A DNA stretch of 64,000 nt, taken from contig NZ_JAKSYM010000137.1 of NCBI RefSeq assembly GCF_022829545.1, positions 1-64,000 of the forward strand, written 5' to 3'. Positions 40,957 to 52,601 of this stretch are shown piece by piece (the first letter of the stretch is position 1; each line of letters starts with the position of its first letter). Origin of the DNA: Methylobacterium sp. J-030. GTDB taxonomy: Bacteria; Pseudomonadota; Alphaproteobacteria; Rhizobiales; Beijerinckiaceae. The position numbers were made by a program, and so were the translations under genes. The notes below the pieces were generated by a model that was given only the letters and a program-made list of their open reading frames with translations, was not told where the DNA came from and ran no database searches.

Positions 40957-41690
40957 CGGCGCAGGAAGGCCGCGAAGGCCGCCTGCGCCTCCGGACCGCG
41001 CCGCAGCGCGTGGAACACCTCGGCCTCCTCGGCGAGGGCGCGGGCGACGGGCTCGTCCTGGCCCCGGCGGAGGGCCCGCTTGGTGGCGGCGATCGAGACC
41101 CGGGGCAGGGCGGCGAGCGACCGTGCCCGGGCGAGGGCCTGTTCCAGCGCCGTCCCCTCCGGCACGGCGGCGTTGACGAGCCCGGCCGCCGCCGCGTCCG
41201 CGGCCGTGAACGGCTCACCGAGCAGCAGCAGCTCGGCGGCGCGCTTCGAGCCCGCGATCAGGGGAAGCAGGTAGCTCGATCCGCCCTCGGGGCTGAGGCC
41301 CAACGCCGTGAACGGCAGGCGGAACCGGGCGCCGGCCCCGGCATAGGCGAGATCGCAATGAAGCAGCAGCGTCGTGCCGATGCCGACCGCGTGCCCCTCC
41401 ACCGCCGCCACGACCGGCTTCGGGCAGGCGCGCAGGGCGCCGAGGAAGGTCAGGCCGGGGCTGGCGCCCCCGGTCTCGACGTCCTGAAAATCCTTGAGGT
41501 CGTTGCCGGCCGTGAAGCAGCCGCCCGCGCCGGTGAGCACCACGGCCGCGACGCCCGCGTCCCCGGCCACCGCCCGGAAGGCTTCGGTCAGTCCCGCGTA
41601 GGCGGCGCGATCGAGGGCGTTGCGCCGCTCCGGCCGGTCGATGGTGACCAGCCGGATCCCGGGCTCCGGATCTGTGAGGCGGACGCTCAT
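40953..41690 (-). CDS. Enoyl-CoA hydratase/isomerase-family protein
   Basis: A 245-residue crotonase-fold enzyme. NDLKDFQDV and the oxyanion-hole segment [30 protein letters not shown] are typical. At the second catalytic position the sequence is [16 protein letters not shown], where true hydratases have a Glu in this neighbourhood; the Glu of PEGGSS is retained. The start MSVRLT at 41690 is four bases inside the upstream flavoprotein gene, so translation is coupled. It probably hydrates a 2-enoyl-CoA intermediate in the locus. Confidence 0.87.
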   Translation of the reverse strand: MSVRLTDPEPGIRLVTIDRPERRNALDRAAYAGLTEAFRAVAGDAGVAAVVLTGAGGCFTAGNDLKDFQDVETGGASPGLTFLGALRACPKPVVAAVEGHAVGIGTTLLLHCDLAYAGAGARFRLPFTALGLSPEGGSSYLLPLIAGSKRAAELLLLGEPFTAADAAAAGLVNAAVPEGTALEQALARARSLAALPRVSIAATKRALRRGQDEPVARALAEEAEVFHALRRGPEAQAAFAAFLRR

Positions 41691-42715
41691 GGGACGGCCT
41701 CCCCCACATAATCCGCCGACACCCCGGCCATCCGGGCTCGCGCCGCCGCGTAGTCCCGGACCAGCCGCCCGACCAGGTCGGCCGTGGCCGGCGCGTCCGC
41801 GATGGTGCCGACGCCCTGGCCTGCCCCCCAGACGTCCCGCCACGCCTTCACGCTGCCGCTACCGAAATTCATCGCGGTCTTGTCGCGCACGGGCAGCGCC
41901 TCGGGATCCAGCCCGGAGGCGCGGATGCTCGGCGTGAGGTAATTGCCCGGCACGCCCGTGAAGTAGGGGGTGTAGAGGATGTCCGCCGCGGCGCTGCCGG
42001 CGATCATGTCCTTGTAGGCCGGGACCGCGTTCGCCTCCCGGGTGGCGATGAAGCGGGTGCCCATATAGGCGAGGTCGGCACCCATGGCCTGGGCCGCCAG
42101 GATCGCCGCGCCCGAGGTGATCGCCCCCGACAGGATCAGCGGCCCGTCGTAGAACCGCCGGATCTCGCCCACCAGGGCGAAGGGGCTGAGCGTCCCCGCG
42201 TGGCCCCCGGCCCCGGCGCAGACCAGGATCAGCCCGTCGACCCCCGCCTCCAGCGCCTTCTCGGCGTGGCGCACGGTGGTGACGTCGTGGAACACCACGC
42301 CGCCATAGGCATGGACCGGGCGGATCACCGCGTCCGGCGCCCGGAGCGAGGTGATGATGATCGGCACCCGGTGCCGGACGCAGGCCTCGACATCCTGCGC
42401 CAGCCGGTCGTTCGAGGCGTGGACGATCTGGTTGACCGCGAAGGGCGCGATCCGCTTCGCGGGGTCCGCCGCCCGGGCCTCGGCGAGGGTGCGGGTGATC
42501 CGCGTGAGCCACTCGTCCAGCAGCTCGGCCGGCCGCGCGTTCAGGGCCGGGAAGGAGCCGACCACGCCGGACAGGCACTGGGCGATCACCAGCTCCGGCC
42601 CGGAGACGATGAACATCGGCGCGCAGATCACCGGCAGGGCGAGCCGGCCGCGCAGGATTTCGGGCAGGCGCCCGCTGGCAGGCTGCTCAGGGAGCTGCTC
42701 GGGACCGTCGCTCAC
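41687..42715 (-). CDS. Nitronate monooxygenase-like FMN protein
   Basis: A 342-residue TIM-barrel flavoprotein of the nitronate monooxygenase / 2-nitropropane dioxygenase family. Landmarks are [17 protein letters not shown], the FMN-phosphate region [52 protein letters not shown] and the catalytic-His-containing [13 protein letters not shown]. In acyl-CoA clusters such proteins may act as enoyl or alkene reductases rather than on nitronates. The GTG start at 42715 has GGGGAG seven bases before it; a longer ATG frame exists but lacks a site. First gene of the minus-strand arm. Confidence 0.84.
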   Translation of the reverse strand: MSDGPEQLPEQPASGRLPEILRGRLALPVICAPMFIVSGPELVIAQCLSGVVGSFPALNARPAELLDEWLTRITRTLAEARAADPAKRIAPFAVNQIVHASNDRLAQDVEACVRHRVPIIITSLRAPDAVIRPVHAYGGVVFHDVTTVRHAEKALEAGVDGLILVCAGAGGHAGTLSPFALVGEIRRFYDGPLILSGAITSGAAILAAQAMGADLAYMGTRFIATREANAVPAYKDMIAGSAAADILYTPYFTGVPGNYLTPSIRASGLDPEALPVRDKTAMNFGSGSVKAWRDVWGAGQGVGTIADAPATADLVGRLVRDYAAARARMAGVSADYVGEAVP

Positions 42716-42858
42716 CGCCCGCTCCCCGCCTGAGCCTGACAGACGCTCACGCTCCGTTCGATGCCGCGCACCGTGCTTCTCCCTGGATTCCGAGAGCCCG
42801 GCCCAGATCGTCCGCCGGCGCACGCAAGCGGGTCTTGTTCCGAGGCTTGTTCAACGTG

Positions 42859-42866
42859 GTTCTGCA
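42859..42866 (+). promoter_or_regulatory. GTTCTGCA half-site 1
   Basis: An eight-base match to one arm of the palindrome at 42921, followed by acgtgg rather than the mirrored arm. A weaker or single-arm regulator site is possible. Confidence 0.4.
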
Positions 42867-42920
42867 ACGTGGTTTGATGGCATGGCGCCGGGGCCATGGT
42901 CAAACCGGTACCCGCAACAT

Positions 42921-42937
42921 GTTCTGCATTGCAGAAC
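42921..42937. promoter_or_regulatory. Probable IclR operator palindrome
   Basis: A perfect 17-bp inverted repeat, gttctgca-t-tgcagaac, in the middle of the divergent promoter region. Size and form resemble known IclR-family operators of the type TTCCGCA-N-TGCGGAA. The IclR gene of the locus lies 2 kb away on the minus arm. Confidence 0.65.
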
Positions 42938-43023
42938 GATTTGTCGAGCGACGTCTGTGATCATCGCTCGATCTTGACGGCGGGGATGCCCCGGACCAAC
43001 ATCGCGCCGACAAGCAGACCATA

Positions 43024-43031
43024 GTTCTGCA
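43024..43031 (+). promoter_or_regulatory. GTTCTGCA half-site 3
   Basis: A third eight-base copy, 27 bases upstream of the preferred pimF start GTG at 43058 and touching the alternative ATG at 43031. Confidence 0.4.
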
Positions 43032-43057
43032 TGGTGGAATACAAGAGGGAGTGCCGG

Positions 43058-45133
43058 GTGGTTCGTCAGGAGGTCGATGGCGGCGTGGCCGTGCTCACGC
43101 TCGCCAACCCGCCGGTCAACGCGCTCGGCGCGGCGCTGCGGGCGGCCCTCGCCGGGGCCCTGGACCAGGCCATCGCGGACGATTCGGTCCGCGCCATCGT
43201 GCTGGCCGCCGAGGGCCGGGTGTTCGTGGGCGGCGCCGACATCACCGAGTTCGGCAAGCCGCCGCAATCCCCGAGCCTGTCCGACATCCTGGATCGCCTC
43301 GACGCGAGCCCGAAGCCCGTGGTGGCGGCGATCGGCGGCGCGGCTCTGGGCGGCGGCCTCGAACTGGCGATGGCCTGCCACGGCCGGGTCGCGGCGCCCG
43401 CCGCCAAGCTCGGCCTGCCGGAGATCAAGCTCGGGATCATCCCGGGGGCGGGGGGCACGCAGCGCCTGCCCCGCCTGATCGGGCCGGACGCGGCCTTCCC
43501 GATGATGCTCACCGGCGAGCCGGTTCCGGCCGAAAGGGCGGCAGCGCTCGGGATCGTCGATGCCGTGGTGCTGGGCGACCTCGTGGCGGCAGCCCGCACG
43601 CGCGCCCTGGAGATCGCCGATTCGGGGCAGCTCCCGCGGGTGCGCGACCGGGTGGACAAGCTCACGCCGGAGGCGCGCGACACGTTCGAGGCTCTGGCCG
43701 CCGAAGCGGTGAAGCGCGACCCCGGCGCCACCAACGTCCATGCCCTTGTGCGGGCCGTGCGCGCCGGCCTGGACCCGGAGAATTTCGAGGCCGCCGTGGC
43801 GGCCGAGCGGGCCGAGTTCCGCACCCTGGTGGAGGATCCGCGCTCGAAGGCCCTGCGCTACGCCTTCTTCGCCGAGCGGGAGGCGGCCCGGGTTCCGGGC
43901 CTGGCGAAGGACACGCCCCGGCGCCCCATCCAAACGGCCGCGGTGATCGGCGCCGGCACGATGGGCGGTGGCATCGCCATGTGCTTCGCCAATGCCGGCA
44001 TTCCCGTGACGATGATCGAGACGGAGGAGGGCGCCCTGACCCGCGGCCTCGACCGGGTGAAGGGCCTCTATGCCGGCTCGGCCAAGCGCGGCTCGATCAC
44101 CGAGGCCCAGCGCGACGCGCGGATCGGCCGGATCACGGGCGCGATCGGCCTGGAGCACGCCGGGGAGGCCGATATCGTCATCGAGGCGGCCTTCGAGGAT
44201 ATGGGCGTCAAGCGCGAGATCTTTTCGCGGCTCGATCAGATCGCCAAGCCGGGCGCGATCCTGGCCACCAACACCTCCTACCTCGACGTGAACGCCATCG
44301 CGGCGGTGACGAAGCGCCCGCAGGACGTGCTCGGCCTGCACTTCTTCAGCCCGGCCAACGTGATGCGCCTCGTCGAGGTGGTCCGGGCCGGCAAGACCGC
44401 GCCGGACGTGCTGGCCACCGCCCTGGAGCTGGGCAAGCGCCTCAACAAGCTGCCGGTAACGGTCGGCGTCTGCTTCGGCTTCGTCGGCAACCGGATGCTG
44501 GAGCGCCGCAGCCGGGCGGGCGAGCGGCTGCTGCTCGAAGGGGCGCTGCCGCACGAGGTCGATGCGGCGGTGACGGGTTTCGGCTTCCGGATGGGACCCT
44601 TCGCCATGGGCGACCTCGCGGGGCTCGATATCGGCTGGCGCTCGCGCAAGGATTTCGGTGGCCGGGCCCCGGTCGCGGATTCCCTCGCCGAGATGGGCCG
44701 CTTCGGCCAGAAGACCGGCCGCGGCTTCTACCTCTACCCGGAGGGCGCCCGCACCGGCACCCGCGATCCGGAGGTGGAGGCGCTGATCGCGCGGGTCGCC
44801 GCCGAGCACGGCATCGCGCGCCGCAGCTTCAGTTCGGACGACATCGTGGCGCGGCTGATGTACCCGATGGTCAACGAGGGCGCGCGGATCCTCGCGGAGG
44901 GCATCGCGGCCCGTCCGAGCGACATCGATACGATCTGGATCAACGGCTACAACTGGCCCGCGTGGCGCGGCGGCCCGATGCACTGGGCCGACACGGTCGG
45001 GCTGAAGACCGTCGCCGAGGCGCTGTCCCGCTTCGCGGCCGAGACCGGCGACGACAGCCAGGAGCCGGCGCCGCTTCTCAAGACGCTCGCCGACGCGGGC
45101 GGCCGCTTCGCCGACTGGAAGGCGCAGGTATGA
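43058..45133 (+). CDS. pimF: Bifunctional enoyl-CoA hydratase / 3-hydroxyacyl-CoA dehydrogenase (PimF/FadB-like)
   Basis: A 691-residue two-domain beta-oxidation enzyme. The crotonase domain (about 1-180) has [28 protein letters not shown] and [20 protein letters not shown] with both catalytic Glu positions. The NAD-binding dehydrogenase domain (from about 290) has [15 protein letters not shown] and the catalytic [14 protein letters not shown] with [18 protein letters not shown], followed by two C-terminal helical domains. GTG 43058 has GGGAG eight bases upstream and starts right at the conserved strand; ATG 43031 is the alternative. First gene of a plus-strand run with pimB, pimC and pimD homologues, matching the content of the Rhodopseudomonas pim operon. 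Confidence 0.87.
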   Translation: MVRQEVDGGVAVLTLANPPVNALGAALRAALAGALDQAIADDSVRAIVLAAEGRVFVGGADITEFGKPPQSPSLSDILDRLDASPKPVVAAIGGAALGGGLELAMACHGRVAAPAAKLGLPEIKLGIIPGAGGTQRLPRLIGPDAAFPMMLTGEPVPAERAAALGIVDAVVLGDLVAAARTRALEIADSGQLPRVRDRVDKLTPEARDTFEALAAEAVKRDPGATNVHALVRAVRAGLDPENFEAAVAAERAEFRTLVEDPRSKALRYAFFAEREAARVPGLAKDTPRRPIQTAAVIGAGTMGGGIAMCFANAGIPVTMIETEEGALTRGLDRVKGLYAGSAKRGSITEAQRDARIGRITGAIGLEHAGEADIVIEAAFEDMGVKREIFSRLDQIAKPGAILATNTSYLDVNAIAAVTKRPQDVLGLHFFSPANVMRLVEVVRAGKTAPDVLATALELGKRLNKLPVTVGVCFGFVGNRMLERRSRAGERLLLEGALPHEVDAAVTGFGFRMGPFAMGDLAGLDIGWRSRKDFGGRAPVADSLAEMGRFGQKTGRGFYLYPEGARTGTRDPEVEALIARVAAEHGIARRSFSSDDIVARLMYPMVNEGARILAEGIAARPSDIDTIWINGYNWPAWRGGPMHWADTVGLKTVAEALSRFAAETGDDSQEPAPLLKTLADAGGRFADWKAQV

Positions 45134-45182
45134 GGCTGCACCAGCGCGAACAGGTGTCAGGACGCAGCCCTTCGTGTGCCAA

Positions 45183-45350
45183 CCCTCTCCCGGGCGCATG
45201 GAGCGGAAGCGGAATGCGACCCGGGACCCAGCACAAGACTTCGCGAAGCGGCCAACGGCATCGATTCGAGCCGCTGCGCGGCACTTTGCGTGCTGGATCC
45301 CGGATCACCTTCCACTGCGTTCCAGGTGTCCCGGAAAGGGGTCCGGCTCA
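45183..45350 (+). repeat. Intergenic palindromic repeat, family 2, copy 2
   Basis: Contains cccgggcgcatggagcgg, agcggaatgcgacccggg and ggatcccggatcacc in the same order as the minus-strand reading of the copy at 28455-28640. It fills the 286-bp gap between pimF and pimB, where no gene is seen. Confidence 0.75.
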
Positions 45351-45419
45351 CACGCTCATGGCTGCGAACCCGGCCGCACGGTCCGGTCGCAACATTCTGA
45401 TGACATTGAGGATTTCGGC

Positions 45420-46607
45420 ATGACCGACGCGGTGATCGTCGCGACCGCCCGCACCCCCATCGGCAAGGCGCATCGCGGCGCGCTCAACCTGACCCGCGGC
45501 GCCGACCTCGCCGCCCACGCGATCCGCGGCGCCCTGGACCGGGCGCGCCTAGAGCCGGAGGCGGTCGAGGAGGTGGTGCTCGGCTGCGGCTATCCGGAGA
45601 ACGCCACGGGCGGCAACATCGCCCGGCATGCCGCCCTGGTGGCGGGGATCTCGGTGGACTCGGCCGGCGTCACCATCTCGCGCTTCTGCGCCTCGGGCCT
45701 GGAGGCGATCGCAAGCGCGGCCCGCAGGATCATCCTCGACGGCGTACCCGTCGCGGTGGCGGGCGGCGTCGAGTCGATCAGCCTCGTGCAGCCGAAGGTC
45801 CAGCGGGAGTTGACCCGCAACGCGTGGCTGGAGGCCCACCTGCCGGCGATCTACATGCCGATGATCGAGACCGCCGATATCGTGGCGGAGCGCTACGGTA
45901 TCTCCCGGGAGGCGCAGGATTCTTTTGCGCTTGAGAGCCAGCGCCGCACGGCGGCAGCCCAGGAGCGGGGCCTGTTCGACGACGAGATCGTCCCGATGAG
46001 CGCCGTGATGGCGGTGACCGACAAGGCCACCGGCGAGACCCGGGAGGTCGAGACGCGGCTCGCCAAGGACGAGGGCAATCGGCCCGACACAACCCTGGAG
46101 GGTCTGGCGAAGCTCAAGCCCGTGCGCGGGGAGGGTGCCTTCATCACGGCGGGCAATGCCAGCCAGCTCTCCGACGGGGCCTCGGCCAGCGTGCTGATGT
46201 CGGCCGACGAGGCGGCCCGGCGGGGCCTCACGCCGCTCGGCACCTTCCGGGGCTTCGCCTCGGCGGGCTGCGGGCCGGACGAGATGGGCATCGGCCCGGT
46301 CTTCGCGGTGCCGCGGCTGCTGGAGCGGCAGGGCCTGCGGGTCTCCGACATCGACCTGTGGGAGCTGAACGAGGCCTTCGCGTCGCAGTCGGTCTATTGC
46401 CGCGACACACTCGGGATCGACCCCGACAAGGTCAACGTCAACGGCGGGGCCATCGCGGTCGGCCACCCGTTCGGCATGTCGGGGGCGCGGCTCGTCGGCC
46501 ACGCCCTGCTGGAGGGCCGCCGCCGCGGGGCGCGCTACGCCGTCGTGACCATGTGCGTCGCCGGCGGCCAAGGCTGCGCCGGCCTGTTCGAGATCGCCCG
46601 GAGCTGA
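45420..46607 (+). CDS. pimB: Acetyl-CoA acyltransferase (thiolase, PimB-like)
   Basis: A 395-residue thiolase that cleaves 3-oxoacyl-CoA with CoA to release acetyl-CoA. The acyl-enzyme Cys is in [13 protein letters not shown] (about residue 89). The C-terminal active-site elements are [19 protein letters not shown] (His about 350) and [12 protein letters not shown] (Cys about 385). ATG 45420 follows a GAGG and begins the conserved [15 protein letters not shown]. Four bases separate its stop from the next gene's start. Confidence 0.92.
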   Translation: MTDAVIVATARTPIGKAHRGALNLTRGADLAAHAIRGALDRARLEPEAVEEVVLGCGYPENATGGNIARHAALVAGISVDSAGVTISRFCASGLEAIASAARRIILDGVPVAVAGGVESISLVQPKVQRELTRNAWLEAHLPAIYMPMIETADIVAERYGISREAQDSFALESQRRTAAAQERGLFDDEIVPMSAVMAVTDKATGETREVETRLAKDEGNRPDTTLEGLAKLKPVRGEGAFITAGNASQLSDGASASVLMSADEAARRGLTPLGTFRGFASAGCGPDEMGIGPVFAVPRLLERQGLRVSDIDLWELNEAFASQSVYCRDTLGIDPDKVNVNGGAIAVGHPFGMSGARLVGHALLEGRRRGARYAVVTMCVAGGQGCAGLFEIARS

Positions 46608-46611
46608 GCCG

Positions 46612-47808
<1,197 letters not shown>

Positions 47809-47821
47809 GCGGCCGGCCCAT

Positions 47822-47958
47822 CCCATCCACACCCTGATCCTGAGGTGCCCGCGTCAGCGGGCCTCGAAGGAAGCCTCCAGCCGGCCGCGCGATCCCTGGA
47901 GGGCTCCTTCGAGGCCTCCGCTCCGCTGCGGCACCTCAGGATGAGGGTGTGGGTGGGA
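47822..47958. repeat. Intergenic palindromic repeat, family 1, copy 3
   Basis: The best-preserved inverted copy: cccatccacaccctgatcct at the left is mirrored by aggatgagggtgtgggtggg at the right, with the inner cctcgaaggaagcctcc / ggagggctccttcgagg pair. It lies between the pimC and pimD genes and could affect their common transcript. Confidence 0.82.
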
Positions 47959-47998
47959 TGAACGCCGCCGTCGCGACCTTCCGCGAGGGGACACCACC

Positions 47999-49153
47999 AT
48001 GGATTTCGACCTGAACGAGGACCAGTCGCTGCTGCGCGACAGCGTCGAGCGGCTCTGCGCCGATCTCTACCCGTCCCTGGAGAGCCGGCAGGCGCGGCTG
48101 AAGGCGCCGCTGGGCTTCCCGGCCGAGGGCTGGGCGGCGTTTTCCGAACTCGGCGTCACCGGCCTGCCCTTCTCGGAGGAGGAGGGCGGGTTCGGCGGCG
48201 GCCCGGTCGAGACCCTGCTGGTCATGGAGGCGGTGGGCCGTAACCTCGTGGTCGAGCCGCTGCTGGCGAGCCTCGTTCTGGGTTCGACCGCCCTGCGGCT
48301 CGGCGGCAGCGCGGCGCAGAAGGACCGTCTCGTCCCAGGCATCGTGGCCGGCGACCTGCGGTTGACCCTCGCCCACACCGAGCGCCAGTCCCGCTACGAT
48401 CTCGCCGACGTGGCCACCACGGCCCGGCGCAGCGGCGACGGTTTCGTCCTGAGCGGCGCCAAGAGCGTCGTGCCGAACGCCGATGCCGCGGGCCTGATGG
48501 TGGTCTCGGCCCGGGTCTCGGGGGAGCGGCGGGACCCGCAGGGGATCGGCCTGTTCCTGCTCCCCGGCGATGCCGCGGGCGTGGCCATCGAGACCTATCC
48601 GACCCAGGATGGCGGCCGGGCCGCCGAGGTCTCCTTCTCGGACGTGACGCTCCCGGCCGACGCGGCGCTCGGCGATCCGGAGGGCGGCCTGCCGCTCCTC
48701 GAGCGGGTGGTGGAGCACGGCATCGCGGCGCTCGCCGCCGACGCGGTGGGCTCCATGGACGCGCTCCACAAGCTGACCGTCGAGTATCTCAAGACCCGCA
48801 AGCAGTTCGGCGTCAGCGTCGGCTCGTTCCAGGCGCTGCAGCACCGGGCCGTGGACATGCTGATCCAGTTGGAGCAGGCCCGCTCGATGGCGCTCTACGC
48901 CGCCATGATGGTGGACACGGCCGACGCCAAAGCGCGGGCGGCCGCCCTCTCAGCCGTGAAGGTGCAGATCAACAAGGCCTGCCGGTACGTCGGCCAGGAG
49001 GCGGTGCAGCTCCACGGCGGCATCGGCATGACGCTCGAATATATCGGCGCCCACCACTTCAAGCGGCTCGCCATGATTGAGTACCAGCTCGGCGACACCG
49101 CCCACCACCTGCGCCGGATCACGCAGGACGAGAACGGCCTGCTGGCGGCGTGA
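47999..49153 (+). CDS. pimD: Pimeloyl-CoA dehydrogenase small-subunit-like acyl-CoA dehydrogenase
   Basis: A 384-residue acyl-CoA dehydrogenase of the PimD type. It has FDLNEDQSLLRDSVERLC, GLPFSEEEGGFGGGPVETLLVMEAVG, the TRKQFGVSVGSFQALQHRAVDM helix and AVQLHGGIGMTLEY near the C-terminus. Its FAD/substrate loop is diverged relative to PimC, as expected for the second subunit. GAGGGG lies eight bases before the ATG. A repeat element separates it from pimC by 190 bp, so it may have partly independent expression. Confidence 0.87.
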   Translation: MDFDLNEDQSLLRDSVERLCADLYPSLESRQARLKAPLGFPAEGWAAFSELGVTGLPFSEEEGGFGGGPVETLLVMEAVGRNLVVEPLLASLVLGSTALRLGGSAAQKDRLVPGIVAGDLRLTLAHTERQSRYDLADVATTARRSGDGFVLSGAKSVVPNADAAGLMVVSARVSGERRDPQGIGLFLLPGDAAGVAIETYPTQDGGRAAEVSFSDVTLPADAALGDPEGGLPLLERVVEHGIAALAADAVGSMDALHKLTVEYLKTRKQFGVSVGSFQALQHRAVDMLIQLEQARSMALYAAMMVDTADAKARAAALSAVKVQINKACRYVGQEAVQLHGGIGMTLEYIGAHHFKRLAMIEYQLGDTAHHLRRITQDENGLLAA

Positions 49154-49166
49154 TCCAGGCGAATAA

Positions 49167-49307
49167 GGGTTTCCAAAGCGCGAGCCCTTTGGTGGGGTGT
49201 CGGGGTGAAACCCCGGCATACGGATCCTGACCCCCTTCTGGGGGCCAGGATCCGTACAGCAGGGCTCTGCCCTGCACCCGCCAAAGGACTCGTCCTTTAG
49301 GATCCCC
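49167..49307. repeat. Intergenic palindromic repeat, family 3, copy 3
   Basis: Begins gggtttccaaagcgcgagcc and ends gactcgtcctttaggatccc. An extra strong hairpin (tacggatcctg / caggatccgta at 49219-49229 and 49246-49256, with ccccc/ggggg inside) sits in the centre. It lies between the convergent pimD and TPR genes and may serve as a terminator. Confidence 0.78.
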
Positions 49308-49326
49308 TTTTCGGATCGTCGCGCGA

Positions 49327-50199
49327 TCAGTTGAACAGCGAGCCGACCCCGCCCTGCACCCGGCCGAGGCCGGCGCGCGCGACGGCGTTGTTCGGCTCGA
49401 TCGTCGCGGCGCGCTGGTAATTGTCGAGCGCCTCCTTGCGCTGGCCCTGCTTCTCGTAGGCCAGGCCGCGATACGCCCAGGAGGTGGCGTCCTTGTTGTT
49501 GACGTTGAGCGCCGCGTTGTAGTCCTCGATCGCCTTCCCGTACTGGTTGGTGGCGATCAGGCTCTGGCCCCGGGCCGCGTAGGGGGCGGCCACGAAGGGG
49601 TTGCGGTCGATGGCGGCGTCGAAATCGGCGATCGCCTGGGTCTCCTGACCCTGCTTCTGCCGCACGAGGCCGCGGGCGTGGTACGCCTCGGCCGATTCGG
49701 GGCTCAGCCGGATCGCGATGTTGAGGTCGTTCAGCGCCGCATCGAGGTTGCCCTGGGCGCGCTCGACATTGGCGCGGCCGATATAGGCCGGCCCGTAATT
49801 CGGATCGACGGTGATCGCCTTGCTGAAGTCCTGCAGCGCGGCCGCGTCGCGCCCGATCTGGCGGCTGGCCAGCGCCCGGTTGTTGTAGGCGGAGGCCGAG
49901 TTCGGATCGAGCTGGATCGCCTTGGTGAAATCCGCGCTGGCGTCGTTGAACTGGCCGGCGCGGGCATAGGCGGCGCCGCGGGTGGTGTAGGCCGCCGCGT
50001 CGTTCGGGTTGCGCTGGATCACCTCGGTCAGCGAGGCGATGTTGACCGTGGTGGCGCCCGTGGTGTCCGTCTCCAGCACCGCGTATTGGCGCGGTCCGGC
50101 GGCACTGCCGACGGTCTCGCAGCCCGCGAGCGCCGCGGCCGAGACCAGGGCCGCGCCGATCAGCGCCGTCTTGTGTGCCAGCCCGTTGCGTACGATCAT
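49327..50199 (-). CDS. TPR-repeat lipoprotein
   Basis: A 290-residue outer-envelope protein. The signal ends in a lipobox (AAALAGC, Cys near residue 26). Six or seven tetratricopeptide repeats follow from about residue 60, seen in units such as AAAYTTRGAAYARAGQFNDA, ASAYNNRALASRQIGRDAAA and EAYHARGLVRQKQGQETQA, each closing in a DPN or NPN turn. TPR lipoproteins scaffold envelope complexes; partners are not evident. The ATG at 50199 is chosen because the leader begins there. Confidence 0.85.
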   Translation of the reverse strand: MIVRNGLAHKTALIGAALVSAAALAGCETVGSAAGPRQYAVLETDTTGATTVNIASLTEVIQRNPNDAAAYTTRGAAYARAGQFNDASADFTKAIQLDPNSASAYNNRALASRQIGRDAAALQDFSKAITVDPNYGPAYIGRANVERAQGNLDAALNDLNIAIRLSPESAEAYHARGLVRQKQGQETQAIADFDAAIDRNPFVAAPYAARGQSLIATNQYGKAIEDYNAALNVNNKDATSWAYRGLAYEKQGQRKEALDNYQRAATIEPNNAVARAGLGRVQGGVGSLFN

Positions 50200-50524
50200 C
50201 GCCCCACTCTCCCCGGGGACCGGCCCGCATCCTGCGCGCCCGCCCCGCCCCTCGCCGTTCCAGAGCCCGCGCCGCGCGCCGGGCACACCCGATCCGGGGC
50301 ACCGTCGCGCAGCACGGTGAAGGCCGGCTTAAGAAGCGCCCCTGCGCGATCCGACCCGCCGCTCGTCCGGCAGGACGGCGCTGGAGAATCGACCGGCGGC
50401 ATTCGGCACCGACCACGCCGTGGTGGAAGCGGCGGGATGTGGCGAAGGTATGGCCCGCGCGCGGTACGGCGGCGCTTCGAGGGCTCAAGCCGATACGCGA
50501 CCGCTCGGGTGTGCCCCCGAAGCC
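50200..50524. other. Intergenic region between purK and the TPR gene
   Basis: A 325-bp GC-rich gap downstream of purK and upstream of the TPR lipoprotein, both on the minus strand. It should contain the TPR gene promoter. No gene, repeat family copy or clear terminator was recognised. Confidence 0.45.
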
Positions 50525-51637
50525 TCAGAAACCGGCTGGCCGGGAGCCCAACCGGGTGACGTGCCCCATCTTCCGGCCGGCCCGGGCCGCGCCCTTACCG
50601 TAGAGGTGGAGTTGCGCGCCGGGCTCGGCCAGCAGCGCGTGCCAGTCGTCGGCCTGGGCGCCGATCAGGTTGCGCATCTCCACCGGCAGTCCGCCGACCC
50701 GGGCCGGATCGCCGAGCGGCCAGCCGCAGACCGCCCGGACGTGCTGGGCGAATTGCGAGGTCAGCGCGCCCTCGATGGTCCAGTGGCCGGAATTGTGGAC
50801 CCGCGGCGCGATCTCGTTGACCACGAGCCGCTCCGCCCCGTCCTCCCGCACCAGGAACATCTCCACGGCGAGCACGCCGACATAATCGAGCGCGTCGGCG
50901 ATGCGCTTGGCGATGTCGAGGGCGGCGCGGCCCGTCTCGGCCGTAAGCCCGGGGGCAGGCACCCGGGTCAGCGCCAGGATATGGTCTTGGTGCTCATTCT
51001 CGCACAGGTCGAAGGCCGCGAAGCTGCCGTCCCGGGCTCGGGCGCCCACCACCGAGACCTCGCGCTCGAACGGCACGAAACCCTCCAGGATCAGCGGCGC
51101 GCCGCCGAACTCGGCGAACAGGGCGTTGCGGTCGCCCTCGGCCCGCTCGCGCAGGATGCGCTGGCCCTTGCCGTCATAGCCGAACCGGCGGGTCTTGAGC
51201 ACCGCCGGCAGGCCGATCGCGGCGACGGCCCGGTCGAGATCGTCCGGCGTATCGACCGCCTGGAACAGCGCGGTGGGGATACCCAGCCCGTTGACGAATG
51301 CCTTCTCGGTCAGGCGGTCCTGGGTGGTCGAGAGCGCCCGCGCGTTCGGGTGCAGCGGGGCGTGCGCCGCCAGGATGTCGGCGGTGGCGTGGGGGATGTT
51401 CTCGAACTCGTAGGTGACGACGTCGACGCTGCGCGCGAAGTCCGCCAGCGCCTCCGCATCGTCGTAGGCCGCGCAGGTGGTGCGGGCCGCGACGTCGAAG
51501 GCGGGGCTGTCGCGGTCGGGGGCGTAGACGTGCACCTTGAGGCCGTAATTCGCCGCCGCGAGTGCGATCATGCGCCCGAGCTGCCCGCCGCCGACGATGC
51601 CGAGGGTGGAGCCGGGGCCGAGATTCCTGTCCGTCAC
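50525..51637 (-). CDS. purK: 5-(carboxyamino)imidazole ribonucleotide synthase
   Basis: A 370-residue ATP-grasp enzyme of purine synthesis that carboxylates AIR to N5-CAIR. The signature N-terminus [12 protein letters not shown], the ATP-grasp loop [13 protein letters not shown], the EREVSVV strand, [10 protein letters not shown], and [14 protein letters not shown] are all intact. Translation starts at GTG 51637, overlapping the purE stop by four bases (GTGA) with GGAAG upstream. Confidence 0.96.
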   Translation of the reverse strand: MTDRNLGPGSTLGIVGGGQLGRMIALAAANYGLKVHVYAPDRDSPAFDVAARTTCAAYDDAEALADFARSVDVVTYEFENIPHATADILAAHAPLHPNARALSTTQDRLTEKAFVNGLGIPTALFQAVDTPDDLDRAVAAIGLPAVLKTRRFGYDGKGQRILRERAEGDRNALFAEFGGAPLILEGFVPFEREVSVVGARARDGSFAAFDLCENEHQDHILALTRVPAPGLTAETGRAALDIAKRIADALDYVGVLAVEMFLVREDGAERLVVNEIAPRVHNSGHWTIEGALTSQFAQHVRAVCGWPLGDPARVGGLPVEMRNLIGAQADDWHALLAEPGAQLHLYGKGAARAGRKMGHVTRLGSRPAGF

Positions 51638-52131
51638 GATGACGCTTCCGTCTCCGGCCGCTCGGCCACCGACGCGGTCTGAGCCGCGCGCCACGATTCG
51701 AGACGCTCCGCCAAGCCGGGGTCGGAGAGCGCCAGCACCGATGCGGCCAGCAGCGCCGCGTTGACCGCCCCGGCCCGGCCGATCGCCAGGGTGCCCACGG
51801 GGATCCCGGCCGGCATCTGCACGATGGAGAGCAGGCTGTCCTGGCCCGAGAGCGCCTTCGACTCCACCGGAACGCCGAAGACCGGCAGGCGGGTCATGGA
51901 AGCCGCCATGCCGGGCAAATGCGCGGCGCCGCCCGCCCCCGCGATCACGACCTTGAGGCCGGACGCGACCGCCCCCTTGGCGAAGGCCACGAGACGGTCG
52001 GGGGTGCGGTGGGCCGAGACGATCCGGGCATCGTAGGGCACGGCCAGCGCGTCGAGCGTCTCGGCGGCGTGCCGCATGGTTGCCCAGTCGGACTGGCTGC
52101 CCATGATGATCGCGACCGGAGGCGACGCCAT
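51634..52131 (-). CDS. purE: N5-carboxyaminoimidazole ribonucleotide mutase
   Basis: A 165-residue class I PurE that converts N5-CAIR to CAIR, the step after Pur[11 protein letters not shown] (catalytic Ser and Asp), SAHRTPDRL and [12 protein letters not shown] are the family motifs; [22 protein letters not shown] is complete. The start MASPPVA at 52131 is preferred over an upstream in-frame ATG that adds a basic tail. purEK form an overlapping operon. Confidence 0.96.
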   Translation of the reverse strand: MASPPVAIIMGSQSDWATMRHAAETLDALAVPYDARIVSAHRTPDRLVAFAKGAVASGLKVVIAGAGGAAHLPGMAASMTRLPVFGVPVESKALSGQDSLLSIVQMPAGIPVGTLAIGRAGAVNAALLAASVLALSDPGLAERLESWRAAQTASVAERPETEASS

Positions 52132-52209
52132 CGTTGATCCCGGCAAAAGAGGGCGCTTACAGGCGCGGCGGCCCTGCGGCAAGGCGGGGTCCGGGGGCGT
52201 CCACCGGTA

Positions 52210-52428
52210 TCAGGCGATGATGTCCGGCGTCAGCGCGTCCTCGATGTGGAAGATGCGGTCGCGCAGGGTAAGCTTGCGCTTCTTCAGGCGCTGGATCTGC
52301 AGTTGATCGCCGGCGACGCTGCGCTCCAGCGCCTCGATGGCGCCGTCGAGATCCCGGTGCTCCTCGCGCAACCGGGCCAGCTCGGCCTGGAGTTCCGACT
52401 GCGCGCTCTCACCCGACTCGTCCGCCAT
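52210..52428 (-). CDS. DUF465 (YdcH-like) small protein
   Basis: A 72-residue helical protein. Residues about 10-65 form one long antiparallel helix pair with the DUF465 pattern: LARLREEHRDLDGAIEALE then IQRLKKRKLTLRDRIFHIE. The start MADESGE at 52428 is the natural one; an ATG at 52470 is also in frame. It is divergent from a second DUF465 gene 170 bp away. Function is unknown. Confidence 0.82.
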   Translation of the reverse strand: MADESGESAQSELQAELARLREEHRDLDGAIEALERSVAGDQLQIQRLKKRKLTLRDRIFHIEDALTPDIIA

Positions 52429-52601
52429 CGTCACCTGCGGGCCAAAAATTCGCTCATCGCCCAAGAGCATGCGTCACGCCCATCCACGGGACAAGCCGGC
52501 CCGGCAAGCCTTCACCAAGCTTAGCCGGAGAAAACGCTTCAACAGGTGCGGCATCCTGTGTCAGTCTCGGCATGTCGAAACGATGACAGGAGATTCGACT
52601 C

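Larger units (their letters stand above)
42716..43057. promoter_or_regulatory. Divergent regulatory region of the acyl-CoA locus
   Basis: About 340 bp between the flavoprotein gene (minus) and pimF (plus). It is less GC-rich than its surroundings and holds three GTTCTGCA boxes. Both promoters should lie here. No gene was found. Confidence 0.65.
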
